Virus record (IMG/VR): IMGVR_UViG_3300025120_000370
Location: 1 to 28,946 of that record
Length of the DNA stretch: 28,946 bases
Source: a virus
Direction: 5' to 3' (one strand)
The position numbers and the translations under genes are program-made. The notes under the pieces are model-generated. The model did not search any database, was not told the DNA's origin, and saw only the letters and a list, made by a program, of their open reading frames with translations. This document shows positions 1 through 8,272 of this stretch, in pieces. Position 1 is the stretch's first letter. Each line of letters starts with the position of its first letter.

Positions 1-164
1 TCTTAGGGATTGGAGCAACTGTACAGAATGTAAAGACAGTGATCACATCTACTGGTATTCCAATAGCTTGGTTTGGAGTTATGAGTGAAACAATGATTGC
101 TATTGTATCATTTTACTTTGGTGGCTCATTAGCTAAATTTAGAAATCCTTACAACTCAAAGTAA
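1..164 (+). CDS. C-terminal end of a holin-like small membrane protein (5' partial)
   Basis: An open frame enters from the left edge (first full codon at 3) and stops with TAA at 162-164, giving about 53 residues. A run of hydrophobic residues (IAWFGVMSETMIAIVSFYFG) forms one likely membrane segment, followed by a short basic, polar tail ending in NPYNSK. A membrane segment ending in SFYFG plus a short charged tail is common in small phage holins, and a lysis gene beside the structural arm would fit. The N-terminal part is outside the window, so topology and the number of membrane segments cannot be judged. Holin is an inference from composition and context. It could be another small phage membrane protein. 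Confidence 0.55.
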   Translation, partial: LGIGATVQNVKTVITSTGIPIAWFGVMSETMIAIVSFYFGGSLAKFRNPYNSK

Positions 165-185
165 GAATTCTCTAAGTTCCTTATA

Positions 186-213
186 GGGAGGTCTTAGGAT
201 CTCCCTTCTAGTT
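186..213 (+). terminator. Hairpin between the holin-like gene and nrdJ
   Basis: An 8-bp stem with a TTAG loop occupies 186-205 (GGGAGGTC / GATCTCCC, with one G-U pair), followed by a modestly T-rich stretch. It lies in the only real gap of the left part of the window (165-243). The weak T-tract makes a partial terminator or an mRNA-stabilising 3' structure as likely as a full terminator. The rest of the gap holds the nrdJ ribosome binding site (GAGG at 234-237) and no promoter that I recognise. Confidence 0.5.
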
Positions 214-243
214 AATTTAAATAATAATATCACGAGGATATAA

Positions 244-1995
244 ATGAGAAACATAACCTATGAGGGGCCATCTACACCTTTATCAGAAGAATTAGATGCA
301 ATGAAATACAGACAGAAAGGAGAGACTTTCGATGGTAAGGTTAAGAGACTTGCTCGTTCCTTGTGTGATGGTACAGAACATCAATGGATTCTAGAGGATA
401 TCTTTGGTAACATGAGATTCCTTCCAGCTGGTAGAGTGCAATCTGCTATGGGAGCCGACAAGTTAGTTACTGCTTATAATTGTTTTGTTTCAGGGGAGAT
501 TAAAGATAGCATGGATTCTATTATGGATCGTGCTAAAGAAGCAGCAGAAACTATGAGAAGAGGGGGAGGTATTGGTTATGATTTCTCTAAAGTACGCCCT
601 AAGGGAAATACAATCAAATCCTTGGAGAGTCAAGCATCTGGGCCTATTTCTTTTATGTCTATCTTTGATGCGGTATGTCAAACAATCAGTAGCAGTGGTC
701 ACAGGCGTGGTGCTCAAATGGGTGTCTTACGTATTGACCACCCAGATATTGTTGACTTCATTACTGCTAAACGTAACTCTGATAAGCTTACTGGTTTTAA
801 CATATCTCTAGGAATTACAGACAAGTTTATGGAAGCGTTATCTAAAGAAGATGATAGCTTTGATCTTATCTTTGAAGGGATTGTACATGAGACTGTATCA
901 GCAAATGAGATATGGAATTTAGCAATGGAGTCTACATGGGATTGGGCAGAGCCTGGAGTTTTGTTTATTGACCGAATTAAAGAAATGAATAACCTATATT
1001 ACTGTGAAGACATTAGTGCTACTAACCCATGCGGAGAGCAGCCACTACCACCCTACGGTGCTTGTCTCTTAGGTTCATTTAACCTAACAAAGTATTTAAT
1101 AGGTGATACTGGTAACTACACATTTAACTTCGAACAGTTTAAAGAAGATATCCCACACGTAGTACGTGCTCAAGATAACGTAGTTGATAGAACTATCTAC
1201 CCATTACGAGAGCAAGAAGATGAAGCAAAGAATAAACGTAGGATGGGATTAGGAATTACAGGTCTTGCAAATGCTGGTGAAATGCTAGGGTTTGAGTATG
1301 GGTCTAAGCCGTTCTTAAGGTGGATGGAAAAAGTGTTTGCTTGTTTAAGGGACAACACTTATTACGCATCAGCTAAACTTGCAGAAGAAAAGGGAGCATT
1401 CCCACTCTATCGTGAAGAGTACCTTAAGGGTAACTTCATACGTACTCTACCCTCATTTGTACAGAAGGAGATTAGAAAGCATGGTATTCGAAATTCACAC
1501 CTCACATCAATCGCACCTACGGGAACCATCTCTCTCGTGGCAGATAATGTCAGTGGAGGAATTGAACCAGTGTTTTCACATTCATATCAGCGCACCATCC
1601 AGACTTTTGACGGACCACGTTATGAAGACGTTAAGGACTATGCCTTTGCTAAAGGAGTCTCAGGACGAAAGGCAGATGACATTTCAGTTTACGAACACTT
1701 AGCTGTTTTAACTTTAGCTCAACACTACATTGATAGTGCTTGTTCTAAAACCTGTAATGTAGGGGATGATGTCACATATGAAGATTTCAAACGTGTTTAC
1801 GAAACGGCATGGAAAGAGGGAGCCAAGGGCTGTACCACATTTAGGCTCTCAGGTCGGAGGTACGGAATCCTCAATGAGGCCGTGGAAGAAAAAGAGACGT
1901 CAACGAGCGAGACTCAAAGTCCTTCAGAGGAAAGTATTGAGAAAGCGGAGGCGTGTTTTTTTGACCCAAATACTGGGCAGCGTGAATGCGCTTAA
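244..1995 (+). CDS. nrdJ: Adenosylcobalamin-dependent (class II) ribonucleotide reductase
   Basis: Reduces ribonucleotides to deoxyribonucleotides for phage DNA synthesis using coenzyme B12, so it needs no separate radical-generating subunit. Visible motifs are the class II signature GGGIGYDFSKVRPKG (107-121), the catalytic NPCGEQ with Asn261, Cys263 and Glu265, the phosphate-binding PTGTIS (425-430), and the redox-active pair Cys80 and Cys274. The C-terminal tail has Cys571 and Cys582, ten residues apart, probably the shuttle pair that is re-reduced by thioredoxin or glutaredoxin. No ATP-cone is present. At 583 aa it is short, like other phage class II enzymes. ATG start with GAGG six bases upstream. 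It sits at the head of the tail-gene operon rather than with the replication genes. Its likely redox partner, the glutaredoxin gene, is on the opposite arm (27300-27521). Confidence 0.96.
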   Translation: MRNITYEGPSTPLSEELDAMKYRQKGETFDGKVKRLARSLCDGTEHQWILEDIFGNMRFLPAGRVQSAMGADKLVTAYNCFVSGEIKDSMDSIMDRAKEAAETMRRGGGIGYDFSKVRPKGNTIKSLESQASGPISFMSIFDAVCQTISSSGHRRGAQMGVLRIDHPDIVDFITAKRNSDKLTGFNISLGITDKFMEALSKEDDSFDLIFEGIVHETVSANEIWNLAMESTWDWAEPGVLFIDRIKEMNNLYYCEDISATNPCGEQPLPPYGACLLGSFNLTKYLIGDTGNYTFNFEQFKEDIPHVVRAQDNVVDRTIYPLREQEDEAKNKRRMGLGITGLANAGEMLGFEYGSKPFLRWMEKVFACLRDNTYYASAKLAEEKGAFPLYREEYLKGNFIRTLPSFVQKEIRKHGIRNSHLTSIAPTGTISLVADNVSGGIEPVFSHSYQRTIQTFDGPRYEDVKDYAFAKGVSGRKADDISVYEHLAVLTLAQHYIDSACSKTCNVGDDVTYEDFKRVYETAWKEGAKGCTTFRLSGRRYGILNEAVEEKETSTSETQSPSEESIEKAEACFFDPNTGQRECA

Positions 1996-2022
1996 ATTGT
2001 TAGACTAATATAGGAGGTAGCG

Positions 2023-3783
2023 ATGCCACAACAGATTATACCAATCACAGACCTTGCATCTGCAGGGCTTGTGTTAGATACTCCAGCAGTGTCGCTACCC
2101 CCAAATGTATTTTCAAATGTTAACAATGTTCGTTTTAGAAATGGGTCTATTAAAAGGTTTCCCTCAGAGGTAACTAAACTATCTTCGTTAACAAATGTAA
2201 AGTACATAGCCTATTGGCCTTCAACAGTTGGTGATAGGTATGTAGTTATTACAGACAACAGCACGACTTGTACTTTCATTGTTTATGATAGTTCTTTTAA
2301 TGTAGTTAGTGGTGTTGGTGGTGCATACCCCGTTGGTAATGTTTCTGGTGGGACTTGGCAGCACACTCTATTTAATGGTGGTTATCATATTATATTTAAC
2401 AATGGTAACTCTACCCCCGTATTTTTACAAGATGATATAACAACAGTCACTCAACTTCCAGGATGGGATTCCTATGCTGTAGAAGAAGAGATGACTTCCT
2501 TTGAGCATGATGGATCTGCAGGTGCTAAGATAGTAAAAAACTCTGTCTTTGTGGCCCCTACTGGTGGTGCTAGTATATCTATTAAGATAACAGCACTCCC
2601 TAGGAATATGTCATCTCCAATTCACACAGAAACAGTTACAATAAATGCATCTGGTACAATATCTCCTGATGCTACATTAGCTAACATAGGTACAATATCA
2701 TCTGTTAACTTCTCATCTAATCAATTTAGTTTCACACCAGACACATCGTCAGGTGGTACAGTGTATAAAGTGGCTGTACAAACAGCACCTATTTCTGCAG
2801 TAACTTGTGGAGTTCTAAGATCTTATGGTAATCTTTTAGTTGCAGGTAATCTGAAAGAAACAGGTGGACGTACTCTCACAGGTACTATAAGAACATCTGA
2901 TGTTGCCCCTCCAGGATCTATCCCTGAGAATTGGAATCCTTTTAAGAATGGTGCTAACACAGCAGACGAGTTTATACTTGCATCTACAGGTACAATTCAA
3001 GACATGGCAGAGATGCAAGGTGTTATGTATGTATATACAGACTCATCTATACACTCTATACAACAGACAAGTTCACCTGCTGTTCCATTTCAAATAGCAA
3101 CTGTAACAGACAACTATGGTGTAAACAATATTGATGGTGTTCTTGAAGTAGATGGAAAACACATTGTATATGGCAGTAATGATTGCTATGCTTTTGGAGG
3201 ACATCCAGGATCTATATCTTCAATATCTGGTGGTAGAGTTAGAAGTTTCTTTAGGAATGGTACAACAATAAAAATTGTAAGATTTAATAAATATGATGAA
3301 CTTTGGTTTTGGTCTACTGCTGGTATATATGTTTGGAACTATCGTAATAACGTGTGGACAAAAAGAGATTTACCTACAGGAACTATTTCTGCTAATGCTT
3401 CAAGAAGTGATTTACTTTATGCTGCACCTACTAAAGTCGTAGGGGTAGATGGTACTGCGTTTATGGATGGTGCATTTCTTGAGCGTCAACGATTAGCATT
3501 GACACCTGAGTTTGATACTGAGAGTGTAGCTGGTATGGTTCTGCTATTTGATGGTCCTTCTAAAGCAACTATTTCTTATGATGGTACAGACAAGGTTGGA
3601 CAATCTGTAGACTACGCATCTAAACCTGCCTTAAACTTTGACACAACTTTGAATTACAAAGCAGATGTTAGGTTTAATGGTAGATTTTTAAATTATAAAA
3701 TTACAAATCAAACTGGTGAAGTAACCTTAGATTGGGATCTCTCAGGATATCAAATAGAATTAAGTAAAGGAGGATTCAAGTAA
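2023..3783 (+). CDS. Tail hub/nozzle-like structural protein (beta-rich)
   Basis: A 586-aa protein with a strong AGGAGG (2012-2017) ribosome site. The N-terminal segment (DLASAGLVLDTPAVSLPP, then NVNNVRFRNGSIKRFP) follows the pattern seen at the start of podovirus tail proteins related to T7 gp12 nozzle or P22 gp10 hub: a short targeting strand, then a sentence-like 'variables with a given gain' strand. The remainder is rich in Gly, Thr, Ser, Tyr and Trp, with repeated short beta strands (for example LWFWSTAGIYVWNYRNNVW near residues 427-445), compatible with a beta-propeller. There are no catalytic motifs. It precedes the fibre gene, as expected for the tail tip or hub to which fibres attach. 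The class of protein is inferred from pattern and context, and the exact T7 or P22 equivalence is uncertain. Confidence 0.65.
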   Translation: MPQQIIPITDLASAGLVLDTPAVSLPPNVFSNVNNVRFRNGSIKRFPSEVTKLSSLTNVKYIAYWPSTVGDRYVVITDNSTTCTFIVYDSSFNVVSGVGGAYPVGNVSGGTWQHTLFNGGYHIIFNNGNSTPVFLQDDITTVTQLPGWDSYAVEEEMTSFEHDGSAGAKIVKNSVFVAPTGGASISIKITALPRNMSSPIHTETVTINASGTISPDATLANIGTISSVNFSSNQFSFTPDTSSGGTVYKVAVQTAPISAVTCGVLRSYGNLLVAGNLKETGGRTLTGTIRTSDVAPPGSIPENWNPFKNGANTADEFILASTGTIQDMAEMQGVMYVYTDSSIHSIQQTSSPAVPFQIATVTDNYGVNNIDGVLEVDGKHIVYGSNDCYAFGGHPGSISSISGGRVRSFFRNGTTIKIVRFNKYDELWFWSTAGIYVWNYRNNVWTKRDLPTGTISANASRSDLLYAAPTKVVGVDGTAFMDGAFLERQRLALTPEFDTESVAGMVLLFDGPSKATISYDGTDKVGQSVDYASKPALNFDTTLNYKADVRFNGRFLNYKITNQTGEVTLDWDLSGYQIELSKGGFK

Positions 3784-5927
3784 TGTCTATAATAAGACCA
3801 CCCTACACAGGTGATATTGTTTTAGATTCTTGGACAAATCAAATAACTCAACATTTAAATATGGGTTTAATTCCAGGAGTTAATACACCTTCTGGTTCTG
3901 ATGGATCTGGACCTAATGGTAATACTATAATTTACTTGTATCAAAAAACGGCTAGTTCTTCTGCACCAGCTGCACCTACATCTGTTTCTTATGATTATTC
4001 AGACATAGATAATGTTACAATAACTGCTAATGGTGGTTGGACTAGTGCTGTACCTGCAACTAATTTAAAATATTTATGGGTTACTTTTAGATATGTTTCA
4101 AAATTAATAGACACTATTACAGGTTCTAATACATGGAACACACCAGTTTTATTATCTTCTAATGGAGACAATGGGGTTGATGGCACTGACGGAACTGATG
4201 GTACTGACGGAACTAATGGTACTAACGGAACTAATGGTACTAATGGAACTGATGGTGCTACAGGATCACCTGCACCTAGGTTTGAAAGTAGAAGAGTTTA
4301 TCTTGCTTTTACCCCTACTGATGTTAATGGTACTGACGTACCTGCAACTCCTACTGCAGTGTTAACTTGGTCAACAGGAAATGTAGTAGTAAGCCCAAAT
4401 ACTTGGAACGAAGTTCCTCCTACTAAAGTAATTAACTCTGCAGTAAATATTTATTTTTCTGATTTTTTATTTGTAGACACTTCAGGAACATCTACTACTT
4501 CTTCTGATACAGGGACTACTTCAAAAAAAGGAACTTCTTTTTCAGGAGTAGTGTCTTTTGTTGGTGATGACTTTACCTTAGATGGGGCAACTGTAACTAA
4601 TATTGACGGAGGTAATATAACTACGGACAGTATTAAAACAGACCAAATAGATGTTGATGATCATTTACTATTGGCAGGAAATAATTCTGGTATACTTGGA
4701 GGAAGAAGTTCTATTTCTTCTTACAAAGAAGCAGGTGTTTATATTGGTCGTGAACTTCGCCCTTCAGTAATGGGCGTATCTGGAATGTATTTTGGTCGTG
4801 AGTATCTAATAGTAACAACAGGTACTACTAACTTTGTAACATATGGAGCAGCATCTAATACAGTAGGTGAACGGTTTATTTATAATGGAGCTTCAGGCTT
4901 AACAGGGAATGGCACAATTCAACAAATTGGATTTGAAGTAAGTCACAGTTCTGTTAATGGATTATTACAACTTGAAGGAATTATACATAATGAAAACGAT
5001 GGTTTAAGAATATTTAATCCAGAGTTAATTTCTGGAGGTAATGTAATTAATGGGGTTGATACAAAAACGTCTTCAGGTACTACACTTCTTGGAACAGGAG
5101 CATCTATTGGAACAATAACTTTAAGTGCTATAGGTGGTGGAGGTGGTGGAGGCTATGGCCTTGAAAACTATACAGGTAGTGGAAGTGGTGGTACAGGCGG
5201 CACTACTACAGTAAAACTTAGAACAGGTTCTGCAAGTGGCACCGTAGTAGCTACTTTAACAGCAACAGGTGCAACAGGTGGATTAAATGCGCCTACTCTT
5301 TCTCAACAAGGAGGTCTTGCTGGTGCAGCTTCAGAGTTTGGGCCTGGTGGGGCTTATGTTACTCAAGGTGTTGCTGCAAATCCTGCCCCTAGCACTAGTT
5401 ATGGAGCAGGTGGAGGAGGTGCTGGAGGTGACAGTCAAGGCTTCTTTGGTCAAGATGGTGCTGGTGGTTCAGGTGGCTCTGCTGCAATTAAACAAACATT
5501 AGAATATGATGCAACTAGCATTACTGCTAATATCTATTTAGAAATTGTATCTATTGGTGCAGGTGGTACTGGTGGGACTGGTGGTAGTAGAAATGGTGGT
5601 AATGGAGCCTCTGGTGTTGTTCAACACACTGCTCTTATGGGTTCTACTGTGTCAAAAGAAGTTTCAGACCTAGCTTTAAGTAAATGGAATAATATTGGAG
5701 CTTATGCGTGGCTAACTACAGGTCAAACTAGTTTTACTAAGTTAGTTCCTAACTCAATAATTGCTGGAACAAGTTTATTTCCTGCTGGATTTAGAACTGG
5801 CGGTCAAGGTTCACATTCTGCGGTTAATGCTAGTTATGATGCTACTGCTTTAACTGGAACTTGGAGAGTAATGTGTGCAACTAACTATACTGGTATTCAA
5901 GCTGGATTATTTGTGAGGGTTACATAA
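3783..5927 (+). CDS. Tail fibre / receptor-binding protein with collagen-like and glycine-rich regions
   Basis: A 714-aa protein whose ATG overlaps the stop of the preceding gene (TAATG). Visible regions in order: an N-terminal beta domain with TIIYLYQKTASSSAPAAP (about 49-66), a module common in phage tail-fibre and tail-tip proteins; twelve Gly-X-Y triplets (residues 128-163), a collagen-like trimeric stalk; a segment with repeated hydrophobic strands including TDQIDVDDHLLLAGN (about 287-301); a strongly glycine-rich region (about 450-615) similar in composition to polyglycine adhesin tips; and a C-terminal beta domain. It probably binds the host surface receptor. The adjacent downstream gene encodes a tail-assembly chaperone, which supports the fibre call. 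The glycine-rich end is likely the host-range determinant. Confidence 0.83.
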   Translation: MSIIRPPYTGDIVLDSWTNQITQHLNMGLIPGVNTPSGSDGSGPNGNTIIYLYQKTASSSAPAAPTSVSYDYSDIDNVTITANGGWTSAVPATNLKYLWVTFRYVSKLIDTITGSNTWNTPVLLSSNGDNGVDGTDGTDGTDGTNGTNGTNGTNGTDGATGSPAPRFESRRVYLAFTPTDVNGTDVPATPTAVLTWSTGNVVVSPNTWNEVPPTKVINSAVNIYFSDFLFVDTSGTSTTSSDTGTTSKKGTSFSGVVSFVGDDFTLDGATVTNIDGGNITTDSIKTDQIDVDDHLLLAGNNSGILGGRSSISSYKEAGVYIGRELRPSVMGVSGMYFGREYLIVTTGTTNFVTYGAASNTVGERFIYNGASGLTGNGTIQQIGFEVSHSSVNGLLQLEGIIHNENDGLRIFNPELISGGNVINGVDTKTSSGTTLLGTGASIGTITLSAIGGGGGGGYGLENYTGSGSGGTGGTTTVKLRTGSASGTVVATLTATGATGGLNAPTLSQQGGLAGAASEFGPGGAYVTQGVAANPAPSTSYGAGGGGAGGDSQGFFGQDGAGGSGGSAAIKQTLEYDATSITANIYLEIVSIGAGGTGGTGGSRNGGNGASGVVQHTALMGSTVSKEVSDLALSKWNNIGAYAWLTTGQTSFTKLVPNSIIAGTSLFPAGFRTGGQGSHSAVNASYDATALTGTWRVMCATNYTGIQAGLFVRVT
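4164..4271 (+). repeat. Tandem 9-bp repeats coding for collagen-like Gly-X-Y triplets
   Basis: Twelve consecutive Gly-X-Y codon triplets, eight of them (4182-4253) being GTD or GTN encoded by near-identical 9-bp units of the form GGN-ACN-GAY/AAY. Unit number can change by slippage without shifting the frame, so stalk length may vary between relatives. Confidence 0.9.
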
Positions 5928-6322
5928 TGGAATATAGAAATGCAAAATATGTAACAGAAACATCTATTGAATGTGAAATTAATCATCTTACTTTAGGGTG
6001 GATACCATATGGTATTGCTGACCATGAAACTGATCCTTATGCAATATCATTAAATTTAATTTTAAAAAGTTCTATGGAAATTAATAATGATGTTGAAGCT
6101 TACTCTGCTCCTAGTGATGAAGTGTTAAGTTTAAACATTAGAGCACAAAGAGACAACATACTAGGAACTGTAGTAGATCCTGTAGTAAGTAATCCATTAA
6201 GGTGGTCAGATATGTCTTCTGAAAAACAAGAGGAGTGGAGAGTTTATAGACAAGCTCTCTTAAACATACCAGAGTCTTCTGGTTTCCCTAGTAATGTAAC
6301 ATGGCCCACTCCCCCAGAATAA
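5927..6322 (+). CDS. Tail fibre assembly / tail assembly chaperone-like protein
   Basis: A 131-aa protein whose start abuts the fibre gene's stop (TAATG), with GAGGG just upstream. The C-terminal third has the signature seen in phage tail-assembly chaperone proteins: RAQRDNIL (73-80), then RWSDMSSEKQEEWRVYRQAL with an aromatic-rich amphipathic helix, then the terminal FPSNVTWPTPPE. In such families this end contacts the fibre tip during folding and may be released afterwards. Its position directly after the fibre fits a dedicated fibre chaperone. The N-terminal half is not recognisable and is probably matched to this fibre. Confidence 0.75.
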   Translation: MEYRNAKYVTETSIECEINHLTLGWIPYGIADHETDPYAISLNLILKSSMEINNDVEAYSAPSDEVLSLNIRAQRDNILGTVVDPVVSNPLRWSDMSSEKQEEWRVYRQALLNIPESSGFPSNVTWPTPPE

Positions 6323-6332
6323 GGAATACACA

Positions 6333-6725
6333 ATGAGAATACTAAGCGGCCCTGAGTTGGCTGATCAATGGCATATTATAAAGCCACAGATAGAAGAAGC
6401 CATAGTGCATGGTAGTGGTGTTGTTACATCTCATGGGTTGTTTTTACAATGTCTAGGCGCAGTAGGTCAATGCTGGGTTCGAGATGAGGGTGGTGTTTGT
6501 ATAACTCGCTTTGAAGAAATAGAAGGTAGAAAACAGTTAGCTGTAGTTGCCTGTACATCTCCAGGATGGTTCTCTCATGGACCAGAGTTATTAAAGATAC
6601 TGGAAGAATTCGCACGTTCTACTAACTGCAAAAGAACTGTAGTGTATGGACGTAAAGGATGGGCTAAAGCCCTCAAAAAATATGGATATCGTGAGCCGTT
6701 TATAACGCTCATTAAGGAGGTTTAA
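6333..6725 (+). CDS. T7 gp13-like small protein with probable GNAT-like fold
   Basis: A 130-aa protein with an AAGGA ribosome site. It has the alternating pattern of a small acetyltransferase-like fold: an N-terminal helix, a strand pair around QCWVRDEGGVCITRF, a central strand RKQLAVVAC, a helix GPELLKILEEFARSTNC, and a final strand-helix-strand in which GWAKALKKYGYREP resembles the end of GNAT proteins. The acetyl-CoA P-loop is not clear. It lies between the tail genes and the first ejection proteins, the position of T7 gene 13, whose product is also a small GNAT-like protein needed for particle assembly. The equivalence rests on length, position and C-terminal pattern. Enzymatic activity is not implied. 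Confidence 0.55.
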   Translation: MRILSGPELADQWHIIKPQIEEAIVHGSGVVTSHGLFLQCLGAVGQCWVRDEGGVCITRFEEIEGRKQLAVVACTSPGWFSHGPELLKILEEFARSTNCKRTVVYGRKGWAKALKKYGYREPFITLIKEV

Positions 6726-6727
6726 TT

Positions 6728-7414
6728 ATGGGCGGTGGTGGAAATTCACAAACAGCAACAACAGAGTTACCAGCGTGGGCAAAGCCTTACGTTGAAAGTA
6801 GTCTAGGAAGTGCTGTAGATTTATACAAATCAGGGGCATATGAAAATGTAGCTGGGATGACTCCAGAACAGATAACTGCTTTTGAAAGACAGAAAGAACT
6901 AGCTGGTTCTGGTGGTGTGTACGATCAAGTTGCAGCTGATAGCTATGGAGCTACTCAAGCCTATAGAGATGCAGCTTCTGGCTCTGGTTTGTTTGGTGCA
7001 GATGCATTAGGTCAACAGACTAAAGCCATGAAAGATTCTATTGGTACAGCTGTTGGTGATATACTAGGTCAACAACGAGGACAGTTTTCTCGTTTAGGAA
7101 ACTTAGGTGGTGCTAGAGCACAACAATCTATGGACTCATCTGCTATGAAAGTAGGTGGTGATATGGCAGCTGCAGAACTAGCTAATAGACGATCAGCAGC
7201 CCTATCAGGTGCTGGTGGTGTACTGGGTGCAGGTAATACTTTACAACAGCAGTTTGGTGCTGGTGCTAACACACTAGGTCAAGTAGGTACAGCTATCCAA
7301 CAACAAAATCAAAACGAAGGTGATGCTGCTTATCAAGGAGTTCAAAGACTATTTGGTCTTTATGGATCTCCAGCAATAGGAAGTACTTCTACAAGAACAG
7401 GTGGAGGAAAGTAA
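6728..7414 (+). CDS. Internal virion / ejection protein, T7 gp14-like position
   Basis: A 228-aa protein rich in Ala, Gly and Gln, with a strong AAGGAGG ribosome site and only two bases after the previous gene. The N-terminus MGGGGNSQT followed by ELPAWAKPYVE is a pattern seen in many podovirus internal proteins. The middle is a long helical stretch with small residues (about 105-190), including QQRGQFSRLGNLGGARAQQS. It has no membrane segment or enzyme motif. It lies first in a run of five probable ejection proteins, where T7 encodes gp14, which forms the outer-membrane part of the DNA conduit. The function is inferred from composition and gene order. Confidence 0.6.
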   Translation: MGGGGNSQTATTELPAWAKPYVESSLGSAVDLYKSGAYENVAGMTPEQITAFERQKELAGSGGVYDQVAADSYGATQAYRDAASGSGLFGADALGQQTKAMKDSIGTAVGDILGQQRGQFSRLGNLGGARAQQSMDSSAMKVGGDMAAAELANRRSAALSGAGGVLGAGNTLQQQFGAGANTLGQVGTAIQQQNQNEGDAAYQGVQRLFGLYGSPAIGSTSTRTGGGK

Positions 7415-8259
7415 TGCAACGTATTATACAAAAGTATCAGGAAGGTGGTACAGTGCAACCTGTAACTGCTACTGGATTACCAGCTGGGGGTAATGCTGCT
7501 TCTGCTATTGCTAACTATATGATGGGGCCAATGTCAGCTAACGCTACAACTTTATCTTATACTGGTGGTGGTGAAGGGGTTCCTGATTACCACGCATTAG
7601 CTTTAGAACAAAAGAAACTTAGAGAAGCTGCTGCGTTAGTTGAACTTCAATCTCAAATTGCAAATGCAGGCAGTACATCTTCTGGTCAAGATAAGATGGA
7701 AGAAAGGAATCTTCCTGGAGGTGACTTATATAAACCAACTTACAATGAATATTATGATGACAGTGCTGGTTATGATTATTCAGGTAACGATGATTCTTTT
7801 CAAGGTTATACAAGTGTTAGGGAACCACTTTTTTCTGGTGGTGGTGCAGATGGTAAAGGTAACTTTGGTAAAGTTGGTGATTTTTTTGGTGGATTAAAAG
7901 ACAAAGTGTTTGGTAGTAATATGGGTGGACCTATAGGATACAATGTAGGAAGCATGAAGAAACCTGTAGGATACAATATGGGTACTCTAAATGGACCTAT
8001 AGGATACAACGTAGGTGGTGTTAGCCAAGTTGCTAGGACCATGTTACCTGAAGAACAGATACAACAACGTCAAATGCAACAGGCTCAGTTCTCTCAAGGT
8101 CAAGGACCGTTAGCAGAAATTGGAAATGCACTAGGTTTAAAAGTTGCTGGTAAAGGTGTAGATAAAGCAATGGAAAAAATGGCTGGTAATGCAGCAATGG
8201 CAGTTGCTATGAAATCAATACCTGTAGTCGGACCATTTTTAGCAGCACTCTTTGGATAA
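7414..8259 (+). CDS. Putative internal virion protein with 11-residue repeats
   Basis: A 281-aa protein of no recognised family. ATG overlaps the previous stop (TAATG) and is preceded by GGAGG. Residues 172-204 are three tandem 11-residue repeats built on GPIGYNVG/KPVGYNMG, encoded by three 33-bp DNA repeats. Residues 60-90 are a helical, Gln/Ala-rich segment, and 110-150 is rich in Asp, Tyr and Gly. The last 22 residues (about 260-281) are a small-residue hydrophobic helix ending PVVGPFLAALFG that could touch a membrane. The NMGG motif at 169-172 recurs three times in the next protein, suggesting that the two act together or share ancestry. It is probably ejected with the DNA, and its function is unknown. 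Confidence 0.55.
   Translation: MQRIIQKYQEGGTVQPVTATGLPAGGNAASAIANYMMGPMSANATTLSYTGGGEGVPDYHALALEQKKLREAAALVELQSQIANAGSTSSGQDKMEERNLPGGDLYKPTYNEYYDDSAGYDYSGNDDSFQGYTSVREPLFSGGGADGKGNFGKVGDFFGGLKDKVFGSNMGGPIGYNVGSMKKPVGYNMGTLNGPIGYNVGGVSQVARTMLPEEQIQQRQMQQAQFSQGQGPLAEIGNALGLKVAGKGVDKAMEKMAGNAAMAVAMKSIPVVGPFLAALFG
7927..8025 (+). repeat. Three tandem 33-bp in-frame repeats
   Basis: Three consecutive 33-bp units at 7927-7959, 7960-7992 and 7993-8025, each containing a CCT-(A/G)TA-GGA-TAC-AA core and coding for an 11-residue unit (PIGYNVG or PVGYNMG plus linker). Units 1 and 3 are most alike, which points to duplication within the gene. Confidence 0.9.
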
Positions 8260-8272
8260 TTAGGAGAACAAC

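Noticed and set aside
4164-4271. Repeats considered as a CRISPR-like array
   Set aside because: Units are 9 bp, directly abutting without spacers and in frame in a coding sequence.
4162-4365. Repetitive Met/Leu-rich open frame inside the fibre gene
   Set aside because: It is the shadow of the 9-bp collagen-like repeats read in another frame.
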